A DNA stretch of 64,000 bases from Chamaecyparis obtusa. Taxonomy: Eukaryota; Streptophyta; Pinopsida; Cupressales; Cupressaceae. Below are positions 31,255-43,213 of this stretch, one piece after another (position 1 is the stretch's first letter; each line of letters begins with the position of its first letter). The stretch is from contig BSBK01001294.1 of the NCBI GenBank assembly GCA_027943335.1, forward strand, positions 992,001 to 1,056,000, given 5' to 3'. The position numbers and the translations under genes are program-made. The notes under the pieces were generated by a model that searched no databases, was not told the origin of the DNA, and saw nothing but the letters and a program-made list of their open reading frames with translations.

Positions 31255-32468
31255 TTCAGCTTACCTGGTAGCACTCGATGGGGAGAATCTTTCTGCTATT
31301 TCAATTTGTGGGTATGTCCTTATTTCTTTTTCGTGAAAATTTTAGGTTATTTGTGGGCTTTTATTGAATTCTTCTCATGGGGATATCGTATTTTATCGAT
31401 TCGGATGGGTTTCTATTATCTGGGCTTGACGTTTTTCTGAATATTAGGGTTTTTTTGGCCATGGGAGTATAACATTTTATCAATTGGTAGGGATTTCTGT
31501 CACGTAGACCCGACTTTTAATGAATTGGTTTTGGTCTTTGTTTTGCATATATGTATGTTGAAATTAATGTGGCTTGAAATTTGATTTCTTTATATCAATT
31601 TTGGCGCAAAAGAGCGTCCAATTCGTTTTTCAATCGATTTAGGATGCTTGTGAAATTTGACGCAGATGAGTTGATATCTGTTTCTAATGTTTTAGCATAA
31701 AAATCTATAAGTTTGGTGATATATTGTCAGCTAAGTGTTTGACTGACACTTATTTGATTAAATTCTTTGTTGCCTGATTACTTTGGGCAATTTCGAAATT
31801 AGGTTTTCCAAGGATGCTTCAGGAATTGGCAATCTTCCAGTCTCAGTATGTCTATCTTCTGGCCTGAGTATGAAATGGGTCTTATGGTGATGCTGTTCGT
31901 TTTGTTTTTAAGTTGGTTTTCAAATTAAAAATGGTAGTATCAAGTCAAGATGTCTTGATCCCTTTATCAACTAATCTAGTGTTCTTCAAATTCCTTAAAA
32001 GTTCCGATTCTGTGTTTAAATTATGAATCCTTTTCTCCTATGGTAGTAGTGAAAACAATCTGCAAGGTACACAGAGGTGACCCTCTGGTAATTTGGTGTA
32101 ATCCCTGATGTCATTTGGTGTAAATTCTATTCCACTGCTTAACTAGCCTCTGGCAACTGGTGCATTGTCCCTTTTGGAGACTTATACATTTTATGAGCTT
32201 TGAATTAGGGCATCTAAACAAGCACGGGTTTGTGTTTAAGCCCTAATCCTTGCCAGCTCAAATTGTCCCTCAAAAGTTTTATGTTCTAGATTTGTCATTT
32301 CATATGATTTTTCAGTTTCTTTACAAGAATTTGCTTGTAGTATGGGGAAAGATCAATCTTGGTAATTTTGTGTTATTATTCAATTTTTCTATTATGTTGG
32401 TGCCCAATGTGGAATTTGTTGTCTGAATTTCACGTTTAATTGCTGGAATTTTTCTGCTGCACTTACAG
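31255..32468 (+). other. Probable 5' UTR exon and intron of the Mpo1-like gene
   Basis: A donor TTGTGG|GTATGT at 31311/31312 and an acceptor CTGCACTTACAG|GATTTG at 32468/32469 would define a 1157-bp intron. The intron is T-rich, as plant introns are, and holds no coding frame. The start of exon 1 is not determined. The CDS begins 182 bp after the acceptor. Predicted from sequence only. Confidence 0.45.
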
Positions 32469-32650
32469 GATTTGTGTAAAAGGAGTTCATATGGAATCAC
32501 ACGAGAAGTATTAATAACTGAGGAGCTGAAATTCAATAATTAATGGCTTTTTGAATGCGGGTTCCAGTTGATTTAAGATTTAAGCTATAGTTCCCAAAGC
32601 TTAATTTGTGATAACGACTTCTCCTAAGCTTTACTAGAGTAGTTATAGAG

Positions 32651-32989
32651 ATGCATTTCAGAAACCTTGAGGAGTATTGGCCATTTTACATGAACCAGCA
32701 TAGCAAGGCTTCAACAAGGCGCTGGCATTTTTGTGGTACACTTGGGGCTGGTTTCTTCCTGATTGCAGCTATTTTGTTTAGATGGTGGCTGGGTTTTTTG
32801 GCTCCCATTGTTGGGTATGGACTGGCTTGGTACAGCCATTTCTTCATTGAGGGAAATACTCCGGCCACCTTTGGGCATCCTGTCTGGTCATTGTTATGCG
32901 ATTGCAAAATGTTTGGTTTGATGCTTACAGGTCAAATGGACCGAGAAATCAAGAGACTTGGGAAGAGGCCTATAATGCAGGTGTTATAA
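32651..32989 (+). CDS. Mpo1-like / DUF962 membrane protein, 112 aa
   Basis: The only clear cellular gene here. The family is named for yeast Mpo1, an ER iron(II)-dependent dioxygenase that shortens 2-hydroxy fatty acids from phytosphingosine breakdown; whether this short plant form has that activity is not known to me. Visible: HSKASTRRWH (His17, His26), a hydrophobic stretch from about 29 to 60 that could make two membrane passes, then GYGLAWYSHFFIEGNTPATF (His63) and GHPVWSLLCD (His76). The four His match the conserved set. At 112 residues it is close to the bacterial/short plant form and shorter than yeast Mpo1. The ATG precedes the first family block (LEEYWPFYMNQHS). Single coding exon, no stops or frameshift. 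Confidence 0.88.
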   Translation: MHFRNLEEYWPFYMNQHSKASTRRWHFCGTLGAGFFLIAAILFRWWLGFLAPIVGYGLAWYSHFFIEGNTPATFGHPVWSLLCDCKMFGLMLTGQMDREIKRLGKRPIMQVL

Positions 32990-34097
32990 GATTGAAGGTT
33001 TTAGTTATACATACATTAGGGGTTGTAGCCTGGTCAGTTTGATTGAATTAATCTCCTTGCCTGGGGCTTCTCATGCCAAACCACTCTTCTGTTCAAAAAT
33101 AGAAATTGTAATCGATGTAGAAATTTGTAGTGTTACATTGAAATGCATGGTAAAAGTACATATGCTTTGAGATGGAGATAGCTGTAATTGATGCTTACAT
33201 TCTATGGATTTTCTAAGCTCTACGATTTTTCCCTAATGTCTGTTCCTTATATTTCTGGCTATAAGCAATGTTGAAATTCCAATTTGTTTTGCCTTGGATA
33301 ACTAAAGCCTTAGAGTAATATTTGAAAATTTTCCTTCTGAGTATGATCAAGGTAGCTTCAATTAGGTTTGTATCTAAAAGCTCTCGCCTTTAGGCAGTAT
33401 GTAAATGTTTTTTTTTAAAATCTTTAATAAACTGATTGGGTAGCGGTGATTGAGATTCTTCCCGATCTTTAGTTTGAGAGAAATGTTGTTTTAGTTGTAT
33501 CTAGCCTTAATAATTCAGGAGGGCTTTTGTGTTGCTAGTTAATCGGCAATTAAATGGCAAGCTTAGAATATAGAGTTATTATGCATGCCATCAAGATCCT
33601 CTGTGAAATGACCCGGTAGAAATATGCATATGTTTGCTTCTAAATTTATGTCATTGTGGAGACAATTTTCATTTTCCTTGGCCATATTGAAGTATTACTT
33701 CACCATGCATCTTCATATAAACTCTGCAAGATATCTGAAACCATTGGCTCTGCTTTTGTGCTTTTCGGCTTTGATTCATTGTCTTACTGTTTTGTGCTGT
33801 CAAAGGGAATGAAATGAATAAGAAGATAATAATATAGAATTGAAAACTGAAAGTTGTTTGCAACATCTGGTAATCACTATTCAGTGACCAAGCTTAGGTG
33901 ATTTTGGCCATTTTAAGTTTAACAGCTATCTGTGAAGGAGGTGAACTGTGTGCAGATGTGATATGTGATCAAAAAATGCCTTCAAGACTGAGGAGAACCA
34001 AAATTGTGAGATCTTGCACTGCAATATTCCCAGAAAAGCAGCTGAATTACAAGGCTTGCATCAATTGTAAATCAGCATATTGGTAGATTCATAAATT
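32990..34097. other. 3' UTR of the Mpo1-like gene and intergenic DNA
   Basis: The stop is followed by AT-rich sequence typical of a 3' UTR to about 33.2 kb; no clear polyadenylation signal picks one end. Beyond that I see no gene; short open frames (33624-33812, 33898-34086) match nothing I know. Confidence 0.4.
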
Positions 34098-34705
34098 GTT
34101 AGCGCCAAATGCTGCAAGACAATTCCATTGTACGATAGTTATTTATCCATAGCAAATTCCTGTTAACCACCCAAAAATTATTTAAGTCCATTGCATAATA
34201 GTTGTATTACAGAAGACTGGTATGGCTTAGTACAGTCCAGCAACCCATGTGCCCTGAATTTAAGTTTATCTCCAGCAATCCTACAGAATTGCAGGACATT
34301 GTTTCTCTTTCGTATTTTGCTTTCTTATAATTTGAATACAACTGCTTCTTCCATGCCTTCCATGAACTCCTTTGCCAGCACATTCTTCTGTCTCAATGCC
34401 TATTCATGTAGACACCTTTGAAGACACAACAGCAATGATCATTCCCTCAAAAGGAAAATGACAAAATTGAGGAAATGTGAAGGTGTAGGCAGTGGCAATG
34501 TGAAAATTGAGAAAACGTTGAATATTTGTGAGTCTTGTATTCTGTTACTTTTTCACTTCTGCCTTTCATGACATTCAACCGTAAAATGTTCAATCTCCTC
34601 CTCTTTCTCCTAGCCTGGCTATCATCCTACTGTTAGGTCCAAATGCTGCAATATTATTACGTTGCATATATTTATTCATAGCAATTTTTTGTCAACCACC
34701 TAAAA
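34098..34705. repeat. Dispersed direct repeat pair of about 75 bp
   Basis: 34098-34176 (GTTAGCGCCAAATGCTGC ... ATAGCAAATTCCTGTTAACC) and 34632-34705 (GTTAGGTCCAAATGCTGC ... ATAGCAATTTTTTGTCAACC) are clearly related. They are 534 bp apart with unrelated sequence between. Confidence 0.6.
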
Positions 34706-34748
34706 TAAGCTAACTACCTAGCCAGTAGGGAATAATATTAACCTAATA

Positions 34749-35405
34749 ACAAAAACATAATGTAATGCATAAATTTAAACAATATATATCCCCTGAAGGA
34801 CTGACAAGTTCATTTTATTATATTGTTTGGTTTTGAATTATATATGGTGTATATCTTTCTCCACATCAGTAGCTTAATACTGAACCTGCTAGAAAATTTC
34901 TATCTTATCCGGCTACATCTATAGCTTTAAAATATCTTTTTGGGTATTCGGAGTTACAACTTTTGATTTTAACTTAGAAGAAGTCAAGGCTGCTGTTAAT
35001 TTCTGATGATCAGTTGGCTTCCAAACACACTCTAAATCATTTTCAGTGTGGATTTTTAACAAAAATATAATGTAATACATGAATTTAAACAAAATATATC
35101 CTTTAAATGACTGACAAGTTCATTTTATTATATTGTTTGGTTTTGAATTATACATGATGTATATCTTTCTGCACATCACTTCGTGCTTAAATCAACAAAT
35201 GAATTTGGAATGCTCATACTGAACCTGCTAGAAAATTTCTATCTTATCCGGCTACATCTATAGCTTTAAACTTTAAAGTAGCTTTTTGGGTATTCGGAGT
35301 TACAACTTTTGATTTTAACTTAGAAGAAGTCAGGACTGCGGTTAATTTCTGGTTATCGTTGGCTTCGAGCACACTCTAAATCATTTTCAGTCTGGATTTT
35401 TACAT
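34749..35405. repeat. Tandem duplication, unit about 310 bp
   Basis: Unit 1 (34749-35057) and unit 2 (35058-35405) share GACAAGTTCATTTTATTATA, ACCTGCTAGAAAATTTCTAT, TTTGGGTATTCGGAGTTACA and CACTCTAAATCATTTTCAGT blocks with few differences. Unit 2 has about 40 extra bp near 35185-35215. A young local duplication with no coding content. Confidence 0.85.
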
Positions 35406-36615
35406 TGTGTTCGTGTTTGCCCCTATTAGCTGCTCTGCTAAGATGACATTTATAACACTGAACTGAAATTTATTACTCGTTGGAGTTCAACAAAAAATGT
35501 ACAGTTCAATTTTGTCTACGTATAATTTTTACAAGAAGCAAAAATATCTTTTAAGTAATTGCTAAACTAGTAAACTGCAGTCTTTGTATTGGTCATTTGA
35601 AGCTTGTAAAATAAATTAGACTACCATATTAGGATAAATAGATTCATTTTGACAATAGCACTGCTAACAGTTTTGGCGGGTTCTTATCCATGTGTGTGCA
35701 TAGCTAACAAGCTATATGTCACAGTGGCATATACCTATGACATGATTTCATTCCATGTTAATACTCTTCTCCGAGTTTGTTTTGTTTAAAAGGGGGTACT
35801 GAAATGCAAGGTTAAGGGACTGGATTTTTGAAAGCGGTTCCTTTTGAAGTCATGTGGAATCATCTGTTGTTGAGTACTGAAACTGTAGAAGTTGCAAACA
35901 ATATTTTTTTCGGAGGCCCAATGAAAAATGTATTTGGATGGCACTGTTTACTATGTAGCCTCAAATGAGCGATTTGTGATACACCAAAGCCACCAAGATA
36001 CTCAATAGCAACAGTTCCCTCTTCCTAACTGAGTGAACCATACAAACATGCATAGGAAGATAGATTTCATGCTACTACAAACAATGGAGCAGTCAATGGT
36101 TCCACTATCTAGATAGCATGACGAACACATCTGGGGGCATCCATAGTTATACGGTATACCTGCAAGTTCTGGAACTTACTGGTGTATTAAATCAACCTCA
36201 ACCAAACACAACAGCCAGAGAGGTAGGGGAATAGCCAATTGTTGTTAGGCAATGCCATACTGTTGTATAATGGGATGCCAACTATTGTAGACTAATGCAG
36301 CACTGGGGAAGAAATAGAGCAAGAGACAAAAACCACAAAATAAAGGAGAACGAAACAAATGGCTTTCCATTATTTTTCCAAAGTAGACATTAAAAAACAA
36401 TCCAATCACTATTCTAAACATGAAATTGTGGGGTATGAGGTGACAGGCACAAAGCAGGAAAGGGAAATCTGCCTGCAAAATAGCCAAACCATAGAAGAGG
36501 ATCATACACATACGTGCCAGCAGAACAGGATCAGCAAACTTGAATGGGGAAGAGATCTACAACCCTATATCAGCACCTCTAATGTAATCAGCTGAGCTAT
36601 ACATGCTAGAGTCAA
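35406..36615. other. No gene seen
   Basis: Intergenic sequence of ordinary composition. Open frames at 36245-36595 on both strands have no recognisable motif. Confidence 0.4.
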
Positions 36616-36619
36616 TGAA

Positions 36620-36709
36620 TCTCAAAGGGGGGCTAAAAGGTTTGGAAGCAAGGAAAGCTCATACGGTCTCAAAAGGGGGCTACAAGGTATGGAAGCAAGG
36701 AAAGCTCAT
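36620..36709. repeat. 47-bp tandem duplication
   Basis: TCTCAAAGGGGGGCTAAAAG (36620) and TCTCAAAAGGGGGCTACAAG (36667) each lead into GGAAGCAAGGAAAGCTCAT. Two copies, four or so differences. Confidence 0.8.
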
Positions 36710-36875
36710 GCAGGATTTCATATTTGCAGAACTGTTTGAAGAGAAGCAAAAATAATAAGATAATGAGATGCATATAGAGAAAGTGATCAACGTGTTGAAA
36801 ATTATGGAAACTGGGCATCAGTGATAACTGCACATGTTAAAGCATATTAGAGACAACATAAGCCCGGGCAAGACA

Positions 36876-36965
36876 GAATACATAAATAAAAGATTTGCAA
36901 ACAGTAATAACGAATACATAAATGAAAGATTTGCGAACAGTAATAACAAATACATAATAAAGGAG
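36876..36965. repeat. 36-bp tandem repeat, two and a half copies
   Basis: GAATACATAAATAAAAGATT (36876), GAATACATAAATGAAAGATT (36912) and a partial AAATACATAATAAAGG (36948); the two full copies differ at two sites. Confidence 0.85.
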
Positions 36966-37292
36966 ATAACATAGGGAGTCATTTCGAGAAGGCTAGATCA
37001 TTGGCAAAAGTAGTCAAAGAATCATCGGAAAAACAAAGAGAACACATAAACAAGTCAGATGACAAATAATGGACGAGGAGAGAAATCACAGATTAGCCAC
37101 TATAATTATTAGAGTGACAAAAGATAGTGGGTTAAATGACCTGGTAATTTGAAGATAAATTTCTATGGAAGGTACAAATATGCCAAGCTCATGGCTTGGA
37201 AAATTAAAGGAAGAAGAGAAAAGACAATTTGAGAAGATGGGGAACGGCGAACAAACCCTAGCTTATTTACTAGCAGTGAACATAGATTTTTA

Positions 37293-37707
37293 CTAGACCT
37301 GAAACAGCGCATGATTCTGCAGCGTGAGGATTCTTGCTCTGCTGCTAGCACAATGGAACCTGAGCACAATGGTCTCGAATATTGGCTGGAAAGAAGAAAC
37401 CAGGCGTCAGACATGTGGATTACGTTCGCAGGGCACTGTGAAAAACAATGAGATAATAGTTTCTACCTCAGATATGGAGGCAATAGAAGAAAATCATCAA
37501 ATGAGAGCAGCAGAACCCTTCAAAGAGACTATAACAAATGAAATCACTACGGAGAACGCAGCAGCAAACCAAGGTGTTGAAGAAGACGAATTGATTCAAG
37601 ATTCTTCAACAAAGGAACACGATAAAACTTTAGAATACCAGTTACTTGATGATGTTGTTGAGTGCATTGTTGAATACCAAGTTAGAACTGTTATTTTGTT
37701 TTTTTAA
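37293..37707 (+). other. Overlapping open frames of unknown status
   Basis: One frame (from 37293, ATG at 37353) gives MEPEHNGLEYWLERRNQASD and stops after 32 codons; its composition is protein-like. A second frame (37324-37707, 127 codons) ends with an acidic stretch (GVEEDELIQDSSTKEHDKTL). Either could be an exon of a gene with introns, or chance. I recognise no family. Confidence 0.25.
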
Positions 37708-38068
37708 GAGGAATGTCAATAGAACTGAAGTTTTATAAATGGGCAAAAATGAATTGAGAAAAGGGGGGTTGGGAAATTGAAACAATAAGGGGTTGGTAAA
37801 GGTTGCATTTCTTGCATGTTTAAAGATGTTGATCATGTTCAAGTGATGTCATAGTATGGTATATGGGTTATTTGTCATCAAGTATGTTATCTTGAAGAGC
37901 ATGTACCTTTGATTGTGAATAGCTTATAGATAAATTTTCTAGTCCATCCAAGAATGTGTGGTAGTGGACTTGAATAAACCATTGTTTGAGAGTATTAAAT
38001 TATTTGGCTCTAGTTTTGAATCTAAACAAACATAGTGTAGTGTTGCAAATTTGTACCCCAGTATAATT

Positions 38069-38819
38069 TGTCATGCCCCTAGCTTAGCCTAAGACACAAA
38101 TTCCATGTCGCCCTTTGCACTCAATTACTTTGCCTTGTCACTACCCACTTGGAATCCTAGTCATGCGGCTTGGACGACCTAGCACACGTGTGTGCTGTCA
38201 AGACGTTTGCATGTTGGACACTCATCCTGCAAATTTGTAGACGTGCAGAGTATTGTTGAGACATTACACACTAACGACCGACATGGTAATGGTCGATTCC
38301 TTCGCCCACCAATGCACAGATTCACCAACCAACCATTATATCTCCAATTTTTAATTCCATTTGTCTCTCTAGACACTTCTCACATTGGATACACTTCTCT
38401 CACAATTTTGGAACTCCCTTGGCTCATTCACTACTTGGTTTTGGAGTCTCATTACGTTCTTGGGCTCTTCAGTTGCATTGCCTATAGATTGGCTCGCTCT
38501 CTCTTGTCATTTGGCTTCCATCTATCGAGGGAAGTCTCTTTATTGGTTTTCATTTGTGTTATTGACAACATATCACATTCTTTTGTTTATTTATCATTTT
38601 CATATGGTTATCTATCACCATTTTATTGTGTCTATTCAATTGTTGTGGAGGTGGAAACACCAAAGAAAGGATCTGATTGAGGTTGGTCTCCAAACAGCCA
38701 CCCCAACACTTTCAGATCATTGTTTTTGCATGTACAGGTTTGTGGAGACACAAGTTCGAGACATTAACTTCATCAATTGTTGACTGTGGAGCAATTTCTC
38801 ACCTCTCATTTACATTTCA
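38069..38819. repeat. Probable solo LTR, 751 bp
   Basis: It starts TGTCATGCCCC, as many plant gypsy LTRs do, and ends ...TTACATTTCA. The 5-mer TAATT flanks both sides (38064-38068, 38820-38824). No primer site or internal coding on either side. The AT-rich 5-mer could match by chance. Confidence 0.5.
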
Positions 38820-38899
38820 TAATTTAATCATTCTTTTCATTGTATTTTAATATAGTATTATGTTTTTGAATTAAAAAGCAACAAAACAAGGGTGTTGTC

Positions 38900-40148
38900 C
38901 CTTATAAACAACAACTTAACAGTTGTGCAACTAGGCAGGGCAGTGAGCAAGACAAACAAAGAACAACCATTAGACAAACACTAAACCAAGGACAAACAAT
39001 AGAAAGAGGGGATAGTAAAAAACAAAGGAGCCCAATTAGACCCTTTGGCTGCACCTTCCACTCCTCAAAGTCTTGAGTCACTCCTCCCTCATGAAATTGA
39101 GGAGCTCTTTGTTATCAACACCATCGTTGTCTTGCGGGTCTAGTTGTAGAAGGTAAAAAGTGGCTGTTGCATTATACATGATCCTACATCACAACCTAGT
39201 GATGTTCAACATCCCTCTCTCCATTTTCAAGAACTTCTCTAACATGTGCTTGAATTTGTTGTCAGTGGTCTGCATACCTCTCTCCAAATCTAGGACCTTC
39301 TTCATAGTATGGTCCAACTTACTATTCAAAGCTTCAATATTGGTTGAGAGTGCTAGACAAACCAAATGACCCTTGAAGGGAGAGAAAGCATCACCTACCT
39401 CAAACATAGTCTCATAGATAGTCTTGAAGTTGTGAGAGATATGTGAAGCGCTTTTACTGTTGTCAGACTCCTTCCAGTTTTCATCCATCTGTTTTACCTT
39501 CTTTGACTTGGCTTTAACAACAACATTAACAATAACCTCTACTACAAAACCTTTGTCAATATGACGGGGACCCTATTTCTTCAACTTGGGTCCGCCATCA
39601 CCTGCTTTTGCCCTCCAATTGGCATAATTCCCAACAAATTCCTTATTTAAAACAAGATGGTTTCTTTGATTTCCTTGACCCACAACTCGAACATTCCCAT
39701 CCTCTTGGCCATCAACAACTTTGTCATTTTTTAGTGTTGGGTCCAATCACCGCCACTTTCACCTCTTTGTCCATCTCCTTTGACACTCCACTTTCAAAAG
39801 TCTCTCTTCCTTGCCTGAAAATCTGCCTATAGATCTACTGATAGTAACAGTTCTTTCCCCCATTTCCCTTATCAATTTGAAAATCTTGGATGGCAAGCCT
39901 AATGTTTAAACTTTGTCTAGGCGGGATTGTACGTGGATTGTCTACCAAAATGACAATGTACCATATCCTCTTGGGTGGATTTGAATTGATCTACCCAAAC
40001 TTAGTAAAATGGACCCCAACGGTCCCCAACATATCAAATAAAGTGTAGTTAAAGTCACTTTTAGAAGACCATAAAACCATATTGTCAAAATTAAAGATAA
40101 ACATATTAAAAGATTCCATGGCCAGCCTATCACCTTCATAGGTGGCAA
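38900..40148 (-). pseudogene. Coiled-coil region after the LINE RNase H
   Basis: Downstream of RNase H, mixed frames give WYIVILVDNPRTIPPRQSLN (about 39965-39906) and a coiled-coil-like ORF (39488-39189, 99 codons, with KKVLDLERGMQTTDNKFKHM). This resembles an ORF1-like or gag-like protein rather than a 3' UTR. It may be part of another LINE copy placed head to tail, or a rearrangement. Not assigned. Confidence 0.35.
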
Positions 40149-40185
40149 TGAATAGAGATCAAACCTACAAGAAGTTCATTAGAAA

Positions 40186-40560
40186 TTAGGAATAACTCTG
40201 ACTTTCCTCCATAATAATTAGATGAATGATTTGTGGAGGAAAAATTTTCGACCTTCGCCAATACCTAAGGCCCTTAGAGTCCAAGCCTATGATAGCTAAA
40301 GCACCAACTATTGCATTGTCTTCTCTATAAGTGTTCTCTATAGTAAATAGGTCTAACCTTAAGAGGAGTCTCCTAACATCTCCCATTTTTCCCTTTGTGG
40401 ACCAACAATTTTTGTTCCTCCCCTTCATAGATTGAATGACGTATTTGGAATTTCCTTCAATTTCCAGAGTTTTAACTCCAATGAAAAAAAGCCAATTTGA
40501 TTCCCCAAAGAAGACTCGTGCCTTCTGCTTGGTTATTAGTATATTCGTCCAAGTTACCAT
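40186..40560 (-). pseudogene. LINE RNase H domain
   Basis: LEIEGNSKYVIQSMKG corresponds to the EGDSK box with catalytic Asp changed to Asn, and YREDNAIVGALAIIGLD to REDNxxADALA with the last Asp lost. A C-terminal RNase H is known in a group of plant L1 LINEs. Inactive here. Confidence 0.7.
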
Positions 40561-40994
40561 AATAAGCTAAGATCATCATACCCACATCAAATCTCACAAT
40601 GCCTCCAGCAATCACCTCCCACCTTTAGCAACACTATCAAAATTTAATTTATACCATCCCTTCCTTGGTGGTTTCCATCTTGTGCCTTTCCTTTTGAGAA
40701 ACTTGAAATTATCGTAAGAAGCAAAATCTCTTGGTAAACCCTAATTCTTGCCTACTTTCACTTCATAGGGGGTAGGGGAGTAGACAACACGTTTCAAATT
40801 TTCCACCTTTATGTTTTCTAAAATTAATTTGTAAAATGACTGAAATACAATATCCATTGAATTCTTAGTATCTTTGAATATCATGTTATTCCTCTCCTTC
40901 AAGAGGCTCCAAGCTAGGTGAGGAGGAGTAAGTTTTCATTCAAAGAGGAGTTGCTGCATGTTGTTGTTAGTGATCCATGGCATGCCAAGTCTAC

Positions 40995-41195
40995 TCAAAA
41001 CCTTGGCCTATAAGTTATGTGTGAACAAATAGTGCAATAAAATATGAGAATGGATTCCTCCTTTTTGCAAATGGGACATCTATTAGGTAGTTGGAAGCAC
41101 CACCTAACCAAGTTGTCCTGGGTTAGAATTTTGTAATGCATAACAACCCACCAAAAGATGTTGATTTTGGGTATCGGGTGGGGGCTCCAAACCAC
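40995..41195 (-). pseudogene. LINE zf-RVT zinc-binding region
   Basis: VWSPHPIPKINIFWWVVMHY then ILTQDNLVRW and CPICKKEES: the typical zinc-binding region between plant LINE RT and RNase H (W..P.K...F.W, T.D.L..R, C..C). Confidence 0.75.
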
Positions 41196-41779
41196 ATCAC
41201 CCTAGACTAGAGGGATTTCCTTAGTTACCAACATAAAATAAGTTGATTTAATAGAGAAGTCTCTGTTGGTGTTCTTGCACCAGAACAAATGATCATCCCG
41301 CAAAATAGGGGGATCCTGATTTTCTAAAGTTGTTGTGCAATCTGTGAGTGACAACAAAGGGATAGATCCTTCCAATGGCTTGTAGGTGAGATATAGTCAA
41401 CTACCTTTAAGTTGAAGTAGTTACTTGCTAGATTCCTTAGGCATATGAGACTCAAATTAACCGACAAAGGAATTTCCTTTACCCACACATCTTCCTAGAA
41501 ATTTATGGTACTACCATCTCCAATCATCCATTTCTAACCTGTTTGAATTATGCTCCTCCCTTTGAGAATGTTATTCCAAATTTTGGAGCCTCTAAGATCA
41601 GCCTAATTAGAGAGATTGTAGACAAATCTTCTAGAATTCAAATATTTTGCATTAACAATCTTACAATCAGCCTGGAAGATAGCCAATTTCCATCCCACTT
41701 TTTTCGTAAGATTTTTACTCATGGGTATAACCCTCCTTATACCTAATCAACCTTCTTTTTTTTGGTTTACACACCATAT

Positions 41780-43180
41780 TTCAGTTTACCAAGGCCATTC
41801 TCTTCTTTTCCTCCATACTTGTCCTTAGGAATGTTCTTTGAATTTTCTCTATCTTGTTAGCCATAGAACCTTTAATTCTAAAGAGGAATAGGAAGTAGAT
41901 TGGTATACCTTGCGGAGAAGAGGCCGAGATTTGGAGCTTCCCAACATTACTTAGGAGTTTCCCTTTCCATCGCACAAGATTTCTTTGAATTCATTCAATA
42001 ATGGAATTCCAGAAGGTTGAAGAGACCTCTTTGACAGTGAGGGCGAAACCCAAATAATGTTCTAGGAGGGCAATGATTTGATATCCAAGAAGGTTTTGTA
42101 TCTTGCCTTATAGGTCCTCTTTGGTGTTAAAGAAATAAATGTTACTTTTCTTATAATCGATATATTGACTAGATACAATGGCATAATCATTGAGGAAAGC
42201 CTTTCAAACTCTTGCTTCAAAAACAGAGGCTTCGCCAAAAAGGATGGTGTCATCCATAAACTATTGTATGACATTGCATTTATAGTGGATGATGCCTTGA
42301 TCCCTTGAAGTTTTCTCATATTTGCTAATTTTAAGAAGTTCATATCTAGAACTTCAAACAATGCAATGAAAAGGTTAACCCCTTTCGCTCCAAACTGTCC
42401 TCTAGGGATGCCATTAACCATAACAAAGTAATTGACTATCTCAACACAAGTTTTAATGATGTTGATTAGTCCATCATTAAAACTAAGTTTATTTAGCACT
42501 TTGTAGAGGAATTCCCATTTGAACTTGTCATATGCCTTAGAGATGTAGCTTTAAAACTATTCCTTGAGAACCACTTTTATCCATGGAGTGGATAATTTCA
42601 TGAGCTATGATTACAACATCAAGGATTTGTCTTCCTGACACAAATCTTTTTTGGTTAGTATTAATCCATTTTGTCAAGGAACAATTTGATTCTGTTGATC
42701 ATTACTTTGGAGAAGATCTTATAGACTGTATTACATAATCTTATTGGTCTGTAGTCCTCAATCCTTCTTGGATCCAAAGCCTTAGGTATCAAAGCAATGA
42801 AGGTATTATTTATCTTTTTCAGGAGCTTCCATGTTCTCAAGAAATCCATAGTGGCCCTTGTGACATCAAATTTTACAATTTTCTAGAATGCTTGGAAGAA
42901 AGTCATAGGGAAACCATCAAATCCCTAGGGCTTTATAGGCCCCCATCGAATAGATAACAAGTTTCACCTCATCCTCGATGACAAGGGCCAGGACTAGAGC
43001 ATTATCTTCCAGAGGGAGAGTTGGTTGCAAACATTGAAGAATATGTTCTTCAGTGGTACCATCATCATATCTATCTCCTCTAAAAGGATTGTTGAAGTAG
43101 TCAATAGCCAAAACACCAAGCTTCTTATCATTTGCGACATCTTGGTTCAAATCATCTTGTAGACTATGGTTTGCTTGCAA
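41780..43180 (-). pseudogene. LINE reverse transcriptase, degenerate
   Basis: Blocks in order: KLGVLAIDYFNNPF and GAYKALGI (43180-42917), FIALIPKALDPRRIEDYRPI (42849 on), a catalytic box FMDDTILFGE at about 42260-42231 preceded by an in-frame TAG (42263-42261), then KKSNIYF and downstream RT thumb pieces. The FMDD acids are intact but the frame is broken. Confidence 0.75.
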
Positions 43181-43213
43181 ATTTGTGAAAGAAGGTTGAG
43201 TTCTATCCCCTTC

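Noticed and set aside
33898..34421. Short plus-strand frames downstream of the Mpo1-like gene
   Set aside because: No motifs, no codon pattern, and they overlap dispersed repeats.
38192..38783. Plus-strand frames of 162 and 132 codons
   Set aside because: They lie inside the probable solo LTR, have no motif, and overlap each other in different frames.
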